Below are positions 43,589 to 52,261 of a stretch of 64,000 nt of DNA, piece after piece (the stretch's first letter is position 1; each line of letters begins with the position of its first letter). This DNA comes from 21-14-0-10-47-8 sp966211455 (GTDB lineage Bacteria; Bdellovibrionota; Bdellovibrionia; Bdellovibrionales; Bdellovibrionaceae). The notes under the pieces are model-generated. The model worked only from the letters and a program-made list of their open reading frames with translations. It ran no database searches and was not told the origin of the DNA. The stretch spans positions 62,001 through 126,000 of the forward strand of contig CBIHNI010000001.1 in NCBI GenBank assembly GCA_966211455.1, in the 5' to 3' direction. The position numbers and the translations under genes are program-made.

Positions 43589-46072
43589 ATGGAAAACCAA
43601 GAACAAAAAGGCGTTACAGTCGTCGATATCAACAAAGAAATGCGCGATGCTTATCTGCAGTACTCGATGAGCGTGATCGTGGGCCGAGCTTTGCCAGACG
43701 TTCGCGATGGCTTGAAGCCAGTTCACCGCCGTATTCTTTTTGCTCAGCATGAAATGGGAAATAACCACGATAAGCCATATAAAAAATCGGCTCGTATCGT
43801 GGGCGATGTGATCGGTAAATACCATCCGCATGGTGATTCGGCCGTTTACGAAACCATGGTTCGTTTGGCGCAAGATTTTTCTCTTCGCTACCCGCTTGAA
43901 GATGGACAAGGAAACTTCGGTTCGATCGACGGCGACAGTCCAGCGGCCCAACGTTACACCGAAGTCCGCATGACCCGTCTTGCAGAAGAGCTTCTCGAAG
44001 ACATCGACAAAGAAACAATTCCTTTCGGACCAAACTACGATGACTCGCTAGAAGTGCCGCTGGTTCTGCCGGCGAAGTTTCCAAACTTGCTGGTCAACGG
44101 TTCCGCCGGAATCGCCGTTGGTATGGCGACCAATATTCCACCACACAACTTGGGTGAAGTTTTGGATGGAACCATTCACTTGATTCACAACCCAGATTGT
44201 TCGATCGATGATTTGATCGAGCGAATTCCGGGACCTGACTTTCCGACAGCGGGCCAAATTGCTGGACGTGAAGGGATCTTGCAGGCCTACAAAAAAGGCC
44301 GCGGCATCATCACCCTGAAAGCCGTGACCGAAATCGTTCAGGTGAAAGACCACGAAGAAATCATTGTCAGCGAAATTCCTTACCAAGTGAATAAAGCCAA
44401 GCTGATCGAAACGATAGCCGATCTGGTTCGTGACAAGCAGCTGGAAGGCATCACTGATATTCGCGACGAATCTTCGCGCGAAGGTATGCGTATCGTGATC
44501 ATTCTGAAAAAGGGTGAAAACGGCAGCGTGATCATGAACCGTTTGTTCAAGATGACTCAGCTTCAGGTGAGCTTCGGTATTATCATGCTGGCTCTGGATG
44601 CGAAAAATCAGCCGGTCACCTTCGATCTGAAAGGCATGCTGCAGGCGTTTGTCGAGCATCGCCGCGATGTTGTTACCAAGCGCTGCATTTTCGAACTGAA
44701 GAAAGCTCAAGATCGCGCGCATATTTTAGAAGGTTTGAAAAAAGCATTGGATAACATCGATGCCGTGATTCAAACGATCAAAGCGTCGAAAGAAGCGAAC
44801 TCGGCGCGCGAAGCCTTGATGGCGCAGTTCAGTTTCAGCGAACGTCAAGCAACCGCAATTCTAGAAATGCGCCTGCAACGACTGACCGGTTTAGAGCGCG
44901 ATAAGATCGAAGCCGAATTGGCCGAACTGATGAAAACCATCGAATGGCTGATGTTTGTTTTGTCTGACGTGAAAGAAATCTACAAAATCATCGTGACCGA
45001 GCTGGAAGAGATCCGCGAAAAATACGCCGACAAACGTCGTACCGAAATTACGGGCTCTGCCGACGACATCGAAGACGAAGACCTGATTGCCGATGAACGA
45101 GTGATCGTGACGATCACCAACACTGGATACATTAAACGCATTCCGGTTGAAGAATATCGGCTGCAAAAACGCGGCGGTAAAGGTTTGAAAGGGGCAGAAA
45201 CTCGTGAAGAGGACTATGTCACCGATATCTTTACGGCCAGCACGAAAACGACCCTGATGGTTTTCACTGATAAAGGAAAACTGTATTGGGTGAAAGTGCA
45301 CAAACTTCCGCAAGGAACACGAACCAGCAAAGGCAAGGCGATTGCCAACGTGGTTCAGCTTTCCAATGGTGAAAAAGTTCAGGCGATCTTACCAGTGGAA
45401 GAATTCTCGGAAAGCAAATATGTCGTGATGTTGACCCAAAAGGGCATCATCAAGAAAACATCGCTGGATGCGTTCTCGAACCCGCGTCCTTCAGGCCTGA
45501 TCGCTTTGACGACGGACCTGGATGACAGTGTGATCGAAGCGAAAATCTCGGACGGCACCAGTGAAATCTTTATCGCGACGAAAGACGGTATGTCGATTCG
45601 CTTCAACGAAAGTGACGTGCGTCCGATGGGGCGGTCAGCTCGCGGCGTGAAGGGCATGACACTGGATAAAGCGGATATCGTGGTCGGCATGGAAGTGATC
45701 GAAAAAGATTCGAAAGACACATTGTTGCTTGTCACCGAAGGTGGATACGGGAAACGTTCTGAAATTCCGGATTACCGCGTGCAATCGCGCGGTGGGGTCG
45801 GAACCATCACCCAAAAAACGACCGACAAGGTCGGAAACGTGGTGGGCGCGAAAAAGGTTCGTCCAGATCAGGAAGTCATCTTGTCGACAGATAAGGGACA
45901 GAACATCCGTATGAAAATTTCCGACATCAGCGTTTTGGGCCGAAACACTCAAGGGGTTCGTTTGATCAACTTGAAAGATTCGGATGAAAAAGTTGCCAGC
46001 ATGGCGATCGTGGATTCTGACGAAGAAGAGACACCAGGTACCGGTGATTCAGCTCCTCCGCAAGTTCATTAA
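43589..46072 (+). CDS. gyrA: DNA gyrase subunit A
   Basis: DNA-cleaving subunit of gyrase, 827 residues. Catalytic tyrosine Y123 is in QRYTE. The quinolone-region residues are S84 and E88 (HPHGDSAVYE), the susceptible type. The GyrA box QKRGGKG is present in the C-terminal pinwheel, which separates gyrase from topoisomerase IV. Its end overlaps the start of a TPR lipoprotein gene by 29 bases. Confidence 0.98.
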   Translation: MENQEQKGVTVVDINKEMRDAYLQYSMSVIVGRALPDVRDGLKPVHRRILFAQHEMGNNHDKPYKKSARIVGDVIGKYHPHGDSAVYETMVRLAQDFSLRYPLEDGQGNFGSIDGDSPAAQRYTEVRMTRLAEELLEDIDKETIPFGPNYDDSLEVPLVLPAKFPNLLVNGSAGIAVGMATNIPPHNLGEVLDGTIHLIHNPDCSIDDLIERIPGPDFPTAGQIAGREGILQAYKKGRGIITLKAVTEIVQVKDHEEIIVSEIPYQVNKAKLIETIADLVRDKQLEGITDIRDESSREGMRIVIILKKGENGSVIMNRLFKMTQLQVSFGIIMLALDAKNQPVTFDLKGMLQAFVEHRRDVVTKRCIFELKKAQDRAHILEGLKKALDNIDAVIQTIKASKEANSAREALMAQFSFSERQATAILEMRLQRLTGLERDKIEAELAELMKTIEWLMFVLSDVKEIYKIIVTELEEIREKYADKRRTEITGSADDIEDEDLIADERVIVTITNTGYIKRIPVEEYRLQKRGGKGLKGAETREEDYVTDIFTASTKTTLMVFTDKGKLYWVKVHKLPQGTRTSKGKAIANVVQLSNGEKVQAILPVEEFSESKYVVMLTQKGIIKKTSLDAFSNPRPSGLIALTTDLDDSVIEAKISDGTSEIFIATKDGMSIRFNESDVRPMGRSARGVKGMTLDKADIVVGMEVIEKDSKDTLLLVTEGGYGKRSEIPDYRVQSRGGVGTITQKTTDKVGNVVGAKKVRPDQEVILSTDKGQNIRMKISDISVLGRNTQGVRLINLKDSDEKVASMAIVDSDEEETPGTGDSAPPQVH

Positions 46073-46865
46073 GCCAAGTTTTTTGCTGATCTTTGGGCTC
46101 GTGGTGGGGTGTACCTCGCCCGAGCAAAAAGAGATGAACGAAGGCCGCCAGGCTTTCGCCGAAGGCCAGTTCCTGGTCGCCGTCGGCCACTTTGAGCGGG
46201 TTGTCACCCGTTCTCCGGAAAGCAAAATCGGTCTCGAGGCGGCCCGAGAAGCGGCGAAGATTTCTTTTTACGACACCAAAGATTTCCAAAAAGCGATCAA
46301 GTTCTATCAGCAGCTGGTTTTAAGCTCGCCCGATGCGAACGAACGATTGCTCGCGCAGAAACAAATCGTCTCGATCTGTTTCGATCATTTGACCGACTAT
46401 CAGCGGGCGGTGATTGAAATCAACAAACTCATCGTGATGATTCCGGATCCGAAAGAAAAAGCCGAATACAAAATGAAGCTCGCCCGGGCTTACTATTACC
46501 AAAACAATTTTACCCAAGCGCAAAACGAAACGGACGAGTTCCTTCGCACCAGTCCGCCGGCCGACCAGAAGTTCGATATGACCTTCCTAAAAGGCAATAT
46601 CGCCTTGGCCCAGAAAGATATGCCGACTGCAATTGCGCTGTTTAAAGGCCTTTTGGCCGAGTTTCCGGACCGAGCGGTGAAGGACAACGTGGGCCTGACC
46701 CTGTCGGTCTGCTACGAGGAGATTAAAGATTTCCGCTCGGCCATCGAAGTTTTGGAGCAGCTGAAATCCACCCACCCGATGCCTGAGTATATCGATATTC
46801 GCATCAAACGCCTGCAAGAGCGCCTGAAGAACCAACCGGGTGCACGCGGAAGGATCCGGAAATGA
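46044..46865 (+). CDS. TPR-repeat lipoprotein
   Basis: An exported lipoprotein of 273 residues from GTG 46044. The signal peptide ends in VVGC (C23) with Thr at +2. The remainder is a series of helical pairs fitting tetratricopeptide or BamD-like repeats (FAEGQFLVAVGHFERVV, KAIKFYQQLVLSSP, AIALFKGLLAEFP, AIEVLEQLKSTHP). Such proteins scaffold envelope complexes; the partner is unknown. The open frame runs upstream to 45984 inside gyrA, but only the GTG gives a proper signal peptide. Its TGA overlaps the ATG of the next gene, placing it in front of the Fo operon. Confidence 0.8.
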   Translation: MIQLLRKFIKPSFLLIFGLVVGCTSPEQKEMNEGRQAFAEGQFLVAVGHFERVVTRSPESKIGLEAAREAAKISFYDTKDFQKAIKFYQQLVLSSPDANERLLAQKQIVSICFDHLTDYQRAVIEINKLIVMIPDPKEKAEYKMKLARAYYYQNNFTQAQNETDEFLRTSPPADQKFDMTFLKGNIALAQKDMPTAIALFKGLLAEFPDRAVKDNVGLTLSVCYEEIKDFRSAIEVLEQLKSTHPMPEYIDIRIKRLQERLKNQPGARGRIRK

Positions 46866-47068
46866 AGAACAAGTACATTGTCTTTGTGGCGATGGGGATC
46901 GAGCTGGTCGGAATTGTGGTCGGCTGTCTGCTGTTGGGTCAAAAATTGGATGAGATGTATGGCCTGAAAGGCCTTGGAATGATTGGACTTTCCATGGCTG
47001 GGCTGGCCGGATGGATCACTCAGATCGTGATGCTCGCTAAACGAGCAGATCAACAGTCAGGAGAGTAA
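46862..47068 (+). CDS. atpZ: AtpZ/AtpI-family small membrane protein
   Basis: A 68-residue protein with two membrane helices and a short polar tail. The pattern GIELVGIVVGCLLLGQKLDE in helix 1, with a following glycine-rich loop, matches the AtpZ family that accompanies AtpI in Fo operons. It may help c-ring assembly or cation supply. Its ATG overlaps the preceding stop (ATGA). Confidence 0.75.
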   Translation: MKNKYIVFVAMGIELVGIVVGCLLLGQKLDEMYGLKGLGMIGLSMAGLAGWITQIVMLAKRADQQSGE

Positions 47069-47070
47069 AC

Positions 47071-47436
47071 TTGAACCATTTAAAGCTCTTCATCATCATT
47101 CAGGCCGCGGTGACTTTGCTAGGATCCTTGATTTTGCTGGAAGGGCGAGATGGCAGCAGCGCCGCATCATTCGCTATTGGCAGCGGAATCGTGCTCGTGA
47201 ATGTCCTGACTCTTGGATTTACCTTCTCTCGATTAATCCAGAAAAAACTCATTGCCCTCTCGATCTCGGTCATTGTATTTAAGTACGCGATTTTAGGGAT
47301 CATTATTTACAAACTTTTAAGCTTCGCTTGGGTCGACCGTTTATGGCTCTGCGTGGGGCTTGGCAGTCTTGTTGTAAGCGCCCTCTTCTACGCCTCCGTC
47401 GCCAAAACCGACGATGACGAAGAAGAACAAACGTAA
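47071..47436 (+). CDS. atpI: ATP synthase subunit I family protein
   Basis: A 121-residue membrane protein with four hydrophobic helices and an acidic tail (DDDEEEQT). Its position between atpZ and atpB fits AtpI, an assembly factor for the c-ring. The start is TTG 47071, with AGGAGAG six bases upstream; no ATG fits. Similarity to AtpI is moderate, so position carries much of the weight. Confidence 0.7.
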   Translation: MNHLKLFIIIQAAVTLLGSLILLEGRDGSSAASFAIGSGIVLVNVLTLGFTFSRLIQKKLIALSISVIVFKYAILGIIIYKLLSFAWVDRLWLCVGLGSLVVSALFYASVAKTDDDEEEQT

Positions 47437-47454
47437 AACGTTAAGGAATACTTC

Positions 47455-48141
47455 ATGTCGTTTACTTGGACCTCTCTCATTCCTGGTGTTGGCCACGAGT
47501 ACGCTCACGTTGCAACAGCGGGAATCGTGACTGGCGGATTGGTTGTTGCGAGCTTCGCAGCGAAAAAAGCATTAGGCACTGGCGATGCAGCTGTCATTCC
47601 TGCCGATCGTTTTTCAATCAAAGGCTTTTTCGAAATGATCACCGAATTTATCGCCGGTCTTGTCGACATGGTGATTGGTGAAGGTGGTCGGGCTTATCTT
47701 CCGATGTTTGCCGCCTTTTTTACGTTCGTACTTGTGAACAACCTGGTCGGCGTGATTCCGGGAATGGCGCCAGCGACTGAAAATCTGAATACGACTTTGG
47801 CGATGGGTCTATTTGTCTTTATCGTCTACAACATGTTTGGTCTGATCCATAACGGTGTTGGCTATCTGAAGCATTTCTTGGGTCCGGTTTTGTGGCTGGG
47901 TCCTTTGATGTTGGTGATCGAGTTGATCTCGCACATCGTTCGTCCGATCTCTTTGGGACTTCGTCTTGCGAACGTTCTGAAGGGGGACCACACAGTTGTT
48001 GGAATCTTTTTGGACTTGGTTCCAATCGGACTTCCGATTCCATTCTATTTGTTAGGAATGTTCGTCGCATTTGTTCAGGCCTTCGTCTTCACATTGCTAT
48101 CAATGGTTTACGTGGCTCTCGCAACCGCTCACGATCACTAA
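47455..48141 (+). CDS. atpB: ATP synthase Fo subunit a
   Basis: Membrane subunit forming the ion half-channels beside the c-ring, 228 residues. The essential arginine is R170 in SLGLRLANV, and other family helices are present, including FVLVNNLVGVIPG. AAGGAATAC precedes the ATG. It is followed after 41 bases by atpE. The F1, b and b' genes lie about 20 kb away on the other side of oriC. Confidence 0.96.
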   Translation: MSFTWTSLIPGVGHEYAHVATAGIVTGGLVVASFAAKKALGTGDAAVIPADRFSIKGFFEMITEFIAGLVDMVIGEGGRAYLPMFAAFFTFVLVNNLVGVIPGMAPATENLNTTLAMGLFVFIVYNMFGLIHNGVGYLKHFLGPVLWLGPLMLVIELISHIVRPISLGLRLANVLKGDHTVVGIFLDLVPIGLPIPFYLLGMFVAFVQAFVFTLLSMVYVALATAHDH

Positions 48142-48182
48142 AAATAAAAACTGAATTTGCAAAAGTTTATAAAGGAGAAACA

Positions 48183-48512
48183 ATGAAAAACTTCGCAAAA
48201 AACATGTTCTTGGCTCTGTCGACTCTTTTCGTAGCATCTGCTGCTTTCGCACAAGAAGCTGCTGCTGCCGCTACTCAAGCTGGTGGTGACCGCGGTTTGA
48301 TCGCTCTTGGCGCTGGTTTGGCAATCGGTGTTGCTGCTTTGGGTGGCGCTCTTGGTCAAGCACGCACTGCTGCAGCTGCTCTGGAAGGTATCGCTCGCAA
48401 TCCAGCGGCTCAAGGCAAGATCTTCACTCCAATGATCATCGGTTTGGCTCTGATCGAGTCACTGGTCATCTACGCATTCGTTATCGCGTTCTTCTTGAAC
48501 GGTAAGTTCTAA
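48183..48512 (+). CDS. atpE: ATP synthase Fo subunit c
   Basis: Proteolipid forming the rotor ring, 109 residues. It begins with a cleavable-looking signal peptide (cleavage after AFA at residue 23) not present in E. coli. Two helices flank the polar loop ARNPAAQGK. The ion-binding carboxylate is E92. Q59 in helix 1 and S93 and Y97 after the Glu fall at the positions that coordinate sodium in Ilyobacter c subunits; the Thr found after that Ser is Leu here. AAAGGAGAAACA precedes the ATG. A terminator follows. Confidence 0.96.
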   Translation: MKNFAKNMFLALSTLFVASAAFAQEAAAAATQAGGDRGLIALGAGLAIGVAALGGALGQARTAAAALEGIARNPAAQGKIFTPMIIGLALIESLVIYAFVIAFFLNGKF

Positions 48513-48544
48513 TTTGATTGCAAATTAAATTTGCAGATCATACA

Positions 48545-48580
48545 AAAAAGCCGGCTGTTTCAGTCGGCTTTTTGTTTTTG
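48545..48580 (+). terminator. Intrinsic terminator after atpE
   Basis: AAAAAGCCG (48545-48553) pairs with CGGCTTTTT (48565-48573), with inner CTG/CAG pairs around a TTT loop, and runs into TTTTTGTTTTTG. It lies about 30 bases after the atpE stop. Confidence 0.9.
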
Positions 48581-48643
48581 TGGCCCCTGTTCTGAATGGG
48601 TATAGAAACGAAAATCCCCACTGACGACTTCCGAGGGGGAAAT

Positions 48644-49879
48644 ATGAAATGGATTCTTTCAGCAATCTTGCTTGCGGCGATCTCTGCAAGCGCCAACACT
48701 CGTCCTAAATTTTTACCGCACATTCTGCCCGATGCTCCAAGCTCGGCTTATCGTGGAAAATACATTGTTCCACGCGAAGCTGCGACTGGCGCCGAAGCCG
48801 ACGTTCAAGAAGCCGTCCGTGTCGGCGAGCGAAACATGGCTTGGCTTGAGCACATGAACAGCTTTCGTCCAGAAGGAAAGAAAATCCAGCTGACGAAGCC
48901 TGGAGATTTGAAAGGGATTCCGATCGAATCACCAAAGTATTACAACGCCGAAATCATCGCAGCTGACCACAAAGAAGTGTACACGCAGATGCCGGCCGAA
49001 ATGGCAAAGATCCTATACAGCGCTTCTCCGCTGACGGACAACCCGCCGATCGATGAAGAAACCTATATCGAATGGGCAAAAAAGGTGGACCGCAATTATC
49101 AATCGGCTACCCGCTGGATCATGATGAAGCCGTATCTTCCGTACCTGATGGAGGCGCGCCAGGAAGATCTGCGCGGATTTTACTTCCTCAGCAAAAAGAC
49201 ACCGAATGTGGAAACAGTTCTGCGTTCTGTGGATTCGCTGCCGGCTGATCGCCAAGAACAGATTTTGGACTGGCTGACGCAAATGTGCCAAAACAGCGAA
49301 GGCCTTGTTGCCGACTGTGATCAACAGGCTGCCGAAGCGATTCAGAAAAAAACCGCTTACGAGTTTTATCTGAAATATTTAAATGGCAGCTCGCAACTTT
49401 GGGAGAATTACTTTTCCTTGGTGAATGCACGCCCTGAAATCACTTGGTCTGCGCAAAAGCCAGAATTGATGAACGTTCCTTTCCAAAACCCACTCAGCGA
49501 TAAGATTTTGAATTTCCTTAAGTTCAATATCGAAGACGAATTTAAATGGGATGTTTGGAACCTGCGCCTGGACTTCGTCGCAAAAACACCGGTACATGTC
49601 GAATTCGAACCGGGCGTTACCCCGCATGTGAATGATGCCGGCGGTGACACCATCACGATGGATGCGAATGCTCCGCTGACCGAGTGGGATGTTCAATGGA
49701 CCATCCGTCACGAATTCGGTCACGTCTTGGGCTTTGTCGACTGCTACGAAGAATTCTATGATGTGAAAAAGAATGCGATCATCAGCTATCAGCTGGATAT
49801 CGATCATCTGATGTGCGCGCGCTCGGGCCGCATGCAGAAATCGATCTACGATACGCTGAAGAAATATTACTATAAGTAA
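48644..49879 (+). CDS. Secreted metzincin-like zinc protease
   Basis: A 411-residue exported protein. The signal peptide is about residues 1-18 (cleavage after ISASA). The active-site motif HEFGHVLGFVD (356-366) is HExxHxxGxxD, a metzincin-type site with Asp as third zinc ligand. M390 in DHLMCARSG is a candidate Met-turn about 24 residues further on. The preceding 330 residues do not match a family I can name. GAGGGGG precedes ATG 48644; the upstream Met at 48596 is rejected because it lacks a ribosome site and would block the signal peptide. A predation role is plausible but inferred. Confidence 0.8.
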   Translation: MKWILSAILLAAISASANTRPKFLPHILPDAPSSAYRGKYIVPREAATGAEADVQEAVRVGERNMAWLEHMNSFRPEGKKIQLTKPGDLKGIPIESPKYYNAEIIAADHKEVYTQMPAEMAKILYSASPLTDNPPIDEETYIEWAKKVDRNYQSATRWIMMKPYLPYLMEARQEDLRGFYFLSKKTPNVETVLRSVDSLPADRQEQILDWLTQMCQNSEGLVADCDQQAAEAIQKKTAYEFYLKYLNGSSQLWENYFSLVNARPEITWSAQKPELMNVPFQNPLSDKILNFLKFNIEDEFKWDVWNLRLDFVAKTPVHVEFEPGVTPHVNDAGGDTITMDANAPLTEWDVQWTIRHEFGHVLGFVDCYEEFYDVKKNAIISYQLDIDHLMCARSGRMQKSIYDTLKKYYYK

Positions 49880-49904
49880 TCGTTTACAACTCAGATCTTA
49901 AAAA

Positions 49905-49946
49905 TGAAGCCCCTCTTCGGACTGCGAAGAAGGGCTTTTTGTTTTT
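49905..49946. terminator. Bidirectional terminator between convergent genes
   Basis: AAGCCCCTCTTCG (49907-49919) pairs with CGAAGAAGGGCTT with one mismatch and runs into TTTTTGTTTTT on the plus strand. The left arm is preceded by AAAAA, so it also gives a T-run on the minus strand. It separates the metzincin-like gene from the convergent phosphohexomutase gene. Confidence 0.85.
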
Positions 49947-51309
49947 AAAGCATGGGATTGACGGTTTTTTCGATTTGGCCCTGGATGCGCTTTAAGCCAT
50001 CTTCGGTCCAAGATTCGAAACGTAGAACTAGAACCGGTTGCGTGTTCGAGGCACGAGCCAAAGCCCAGCCGTCATTGAAGCTAATGCGAACGCCGTCGAT
50101 CAGGTTTGTGGTGTAATCAGCTCCGCCCGAAAACTGGGTTTTCAAAGCTTCGACGATTTTGACCTTCTTTTCTTCGGTGGTGTCGATGCGAATTTCCGGA
50201 GTGTTAAAAGAAGGCTGAAGGCCCGCCATCAGTTCTGGAATGTTCTTTCCGCTTTTCGCCAGAATTTCACAGACGCGAAGACCGGCGTAAAGAGCATCGT
50301 CGTATCCATAGTTGCGATCGGCAAAAAAGATATGTCCTGACATTTCCCCACCAAAAGGAGCTTTTTCGACTTTGATTTTTTCTTTGATCAAAGAGTGGCC
50401 CGTCTTCCACATGATCGGTTCGCCACCGTGAGACTTGATATCGTCATACAAACGATCTGAACACTTCACGTCGCCAATGATCTTCGCACCCTTTTGCGTT
50501 TGCAGGATCGAGCGACTGATCAAGACCATGAGCTCGTCCCCATAAAGCATTTTCCCGGTGTGATCGACAACACCGATGCGATCGGCGTCCCCGTCAAAAC
50601 CGATTCCAACGACGGCACCTTGCTTGCGAACCTCTTCGGCCAGCCATTTTAGATTTTTTTCGACGGTCGGATCCGGATGGTGATTCGGGAAGCGTCCATC
50701 CGGCTCTTCAAACAAAACGGTGGCGTTGATACCAAGGCCTTCAAATAATTTGCGAGCGATACATCCGGCAGCTCCGTTACCGCAATCTAAAACGACCTTC
50801 ATGCCGTTGAAATTGCCGAACTCTTTTTTGTAGCGTTCCAGATAACGTGGGAAGATATCCAAAGCCTCTTCGAAGCCGCGACCGTTTTGGAATTCGCCTT
50901 TTTCGATGATCTTGCGAAGCTTTTGAATTTCTTCGCCGAAGATGGTGCCCTTGCCGACGCTGATCTTAAAACCGTTGTAATCCGGTGGATTGTGGCTGCC
51001 AGTGATCATGATGGCGCCATCTACGTTTGGCAGTTCAAAGGTGGTGAAATAAGAAATCGGAGATGTCACGAGACCGATATAGAAAACTTTGACGCCAGAA
51101 TCTTGCAGACCTTTGGAAAGAGAGGCCTTGATTTCAGGACTTGAAACGCGAGCGTCGTGACCCAAGGTGACCGTGATATCTTTTTTGCCGGATTTCAAAA
51201 AGAAATACTGAGCGTAAGCGCGACCAAGCAGGTAAGCAAAATCCTTGTCGAACTCTTTACCGTAAACACCACGGATGTCGTACTCTCTAAAAATAACGTT
51301 CTGATACAT
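49945..51309 (-). CDS. Phosphomannomutase/phosphoglucomutase
   Basis: Alpha-D-phosphohexomutase that interconverts hexose 6- and 1-phosphates to supply sugar nucleotides for envelope glycans; 454 residues. The phosphoserine loop TGSHNP has S105, the metal-binding loop DGDADR is at 239-244, and the sugar loop GEMSGH is present. Length and motifs fit the bacterial PMM/PGM (AlgC/ManB) type rather than GlmM. It is the last gene of a minus-strand block that begins with parvulin genes. Confidence 0.93.
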   Translation of the reverse strand: MYQNVIFREYDIRGVYGKEFDKDFAYLLGRAYAQYFFLKSGKKDITVTLGHDARVSSPEIKASLSKGLQDSGVKVFYIGLVTSPISYFTTFELPNVDGAIMITGSHNPPDYNGFKISVGKGTIFGEEIQKLRKIIEKGEFQNGRGFEEALDIFPRYLERYKKEFGNFNGMKVVLDCGNGAAGCIARKLFEGLGINATVLFEEPDGRFPNHHPDPTVEKNLKWLAEEVRKQGAVVGIGFDGDADRIGVVDHTGKMLYGDELMVLISRSILQTQKGAKIIGDVKCSDRLYDDIKSHGGEPIMWKTGHSLIKEKIKVEKAPFGGEMSGHIFFADRNYGYDDALYAGLRVCEILAKSGKNIPELMAGLQPSFNTPEIRIDTTEEKKVKIVEALKTQFSGGADYTTNLIDGVRISFNDGWALARASNTQPVLVLRFESWTEDGLKRIQGQIEKTVNPML

Positions 51310-51310
51310 A

Positions 51311-52261
51311 TCACATTCCTTTTTGCGCGAGCCGGATGCCCCACTTCAGGGCTTCGATCATCGAACCGGGCTTCGCCTTGTTCTTTCCAAACAGATCCTT
51401 AGCTGTACCATGATCCACCGAGCTTCGTCGAATAGGAAGTCCTAGTGTCAAGTGTGCCCCCACGTCAAATCCGTGAGCCATCTTAAACGGAATCAGTCCC
51501 TGGTCATGATAAAGAGCCAGATAAAACGAAAATCGTTTCCAATTTTCAGTTAAGAAAGCCGCATCCGGAATCAGGGGGCCGGTCAGATCGCGGCCCTTGG
51601 GATCCAAATCTTGCATCCATGCCTGAAGCCGATCGCTTTCAAAATTTCCGATAAGCCCTTTATCGCCCGCGTGGGGGTTTAAACCCAGGACCCCGAGTGG
51701 ACGCTTCGTGCGTGCCGTTTCCAGAAGCGTCCGGGCTTGTAGAGCGGCTGTGGTGGCTTCTTTAAATAATTCTGGGGATAAAGTCGACTGGATGTTTTCG
51801 ACAGGCACGTGACCTGAAACCAAAAGCACGTTGAACTTGGGTCCGATAAAAGTCATGAAAGCGTGCTTGCGCTTTGAGAGACGTTTCAAGATGTCGGTGT
51901 GACCGATATCTTGAAGACCGGCCGCTTGAATCTCTTGCTTGGAAAGCGGGGCCGTGACCATCGAATCCAACTTTTGATCCAAACAGGCCTGTCCCACCTC
52001 TTCGACCCAAAGAGCTGGTGAAGTGCTTTGTACGATCTCGATCAGCCGATTCTTTTTAGGGGAAATCGTCAGCGCCTCTTTCAGATTTTCTGTTTCGATT
52101 CGTTCGAACTTTGGCAGGCGAAATTTCTGCGATTGAGGTGAGCGGAAAAGATAAAACTGCACCCCACGTTGGGGTCCCAGATGATTCAAGGCTTTGGCGG
52201 TGACCTCGAGGCCGATGCCATCGATATCACCCGAGGTGATAGCGACTTTCAGAAGGCTCAC
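51311..52261 (-). CDS. pdxA: 4-hydroxythreonine-4-phosphate dehydrogenase
   Basis: Enzyme of the DXP-dependent pyridoxal phosphate pathway, 316 residues. The N-terminal GDIDGIGLEV is a variant of the family GDPAGIGPE. Metal-binding histidines are in GHTDIL, NPHAGD and YHDQGLIP, and the DHGTAKDL block is present. It begins at GTG 52261 overlapping the stop of the upstream parvulin gene (GTGA), like the pdxA-surA linkage in enterobacteria. Confidence 0.94.
   Translation of the reverse strand: MSLLKVAITSGDIDGIGLEVTAKALNHLGPQRGVQFYLFRSPQSQKFRLPKFERIETENLKEALTISPKKNRLIEIVQSTSPALWVEEVGQACLDQKLDSMVTAPLSKQEIQAAGLQDIGHTDILKRLSKRKHAFMTFIGPKFNVLLVSGHVPVENIQSTLSPELFKEATTAALQARTLLETARTKRPLGVLGLNPHAGDKGLIGNFESDRLQAWMQDLDPKGRDLTGPLIPDAAFLTENWKRFSFYLALYHDQGLIPFKMAHGFDVGAHLTLGLPIRRSSVDHGTAKDLFGKNKAKPGSMIEALKWGIRLAQKGM

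Noticed and set aside
43106..43951. A 281-codon minus-strand open frame opposite gyrB and gyrA
   Set aside because: It spans the junction of two conserved genes on the other strand, which points to an artefact.
48766..48781. Partial parS-like sequence TGTTCCACGCGAAGC
   Set aside because: Only one half matches and it lies inside a coding region; perfect palindromes are found only at 29303 and 29901.
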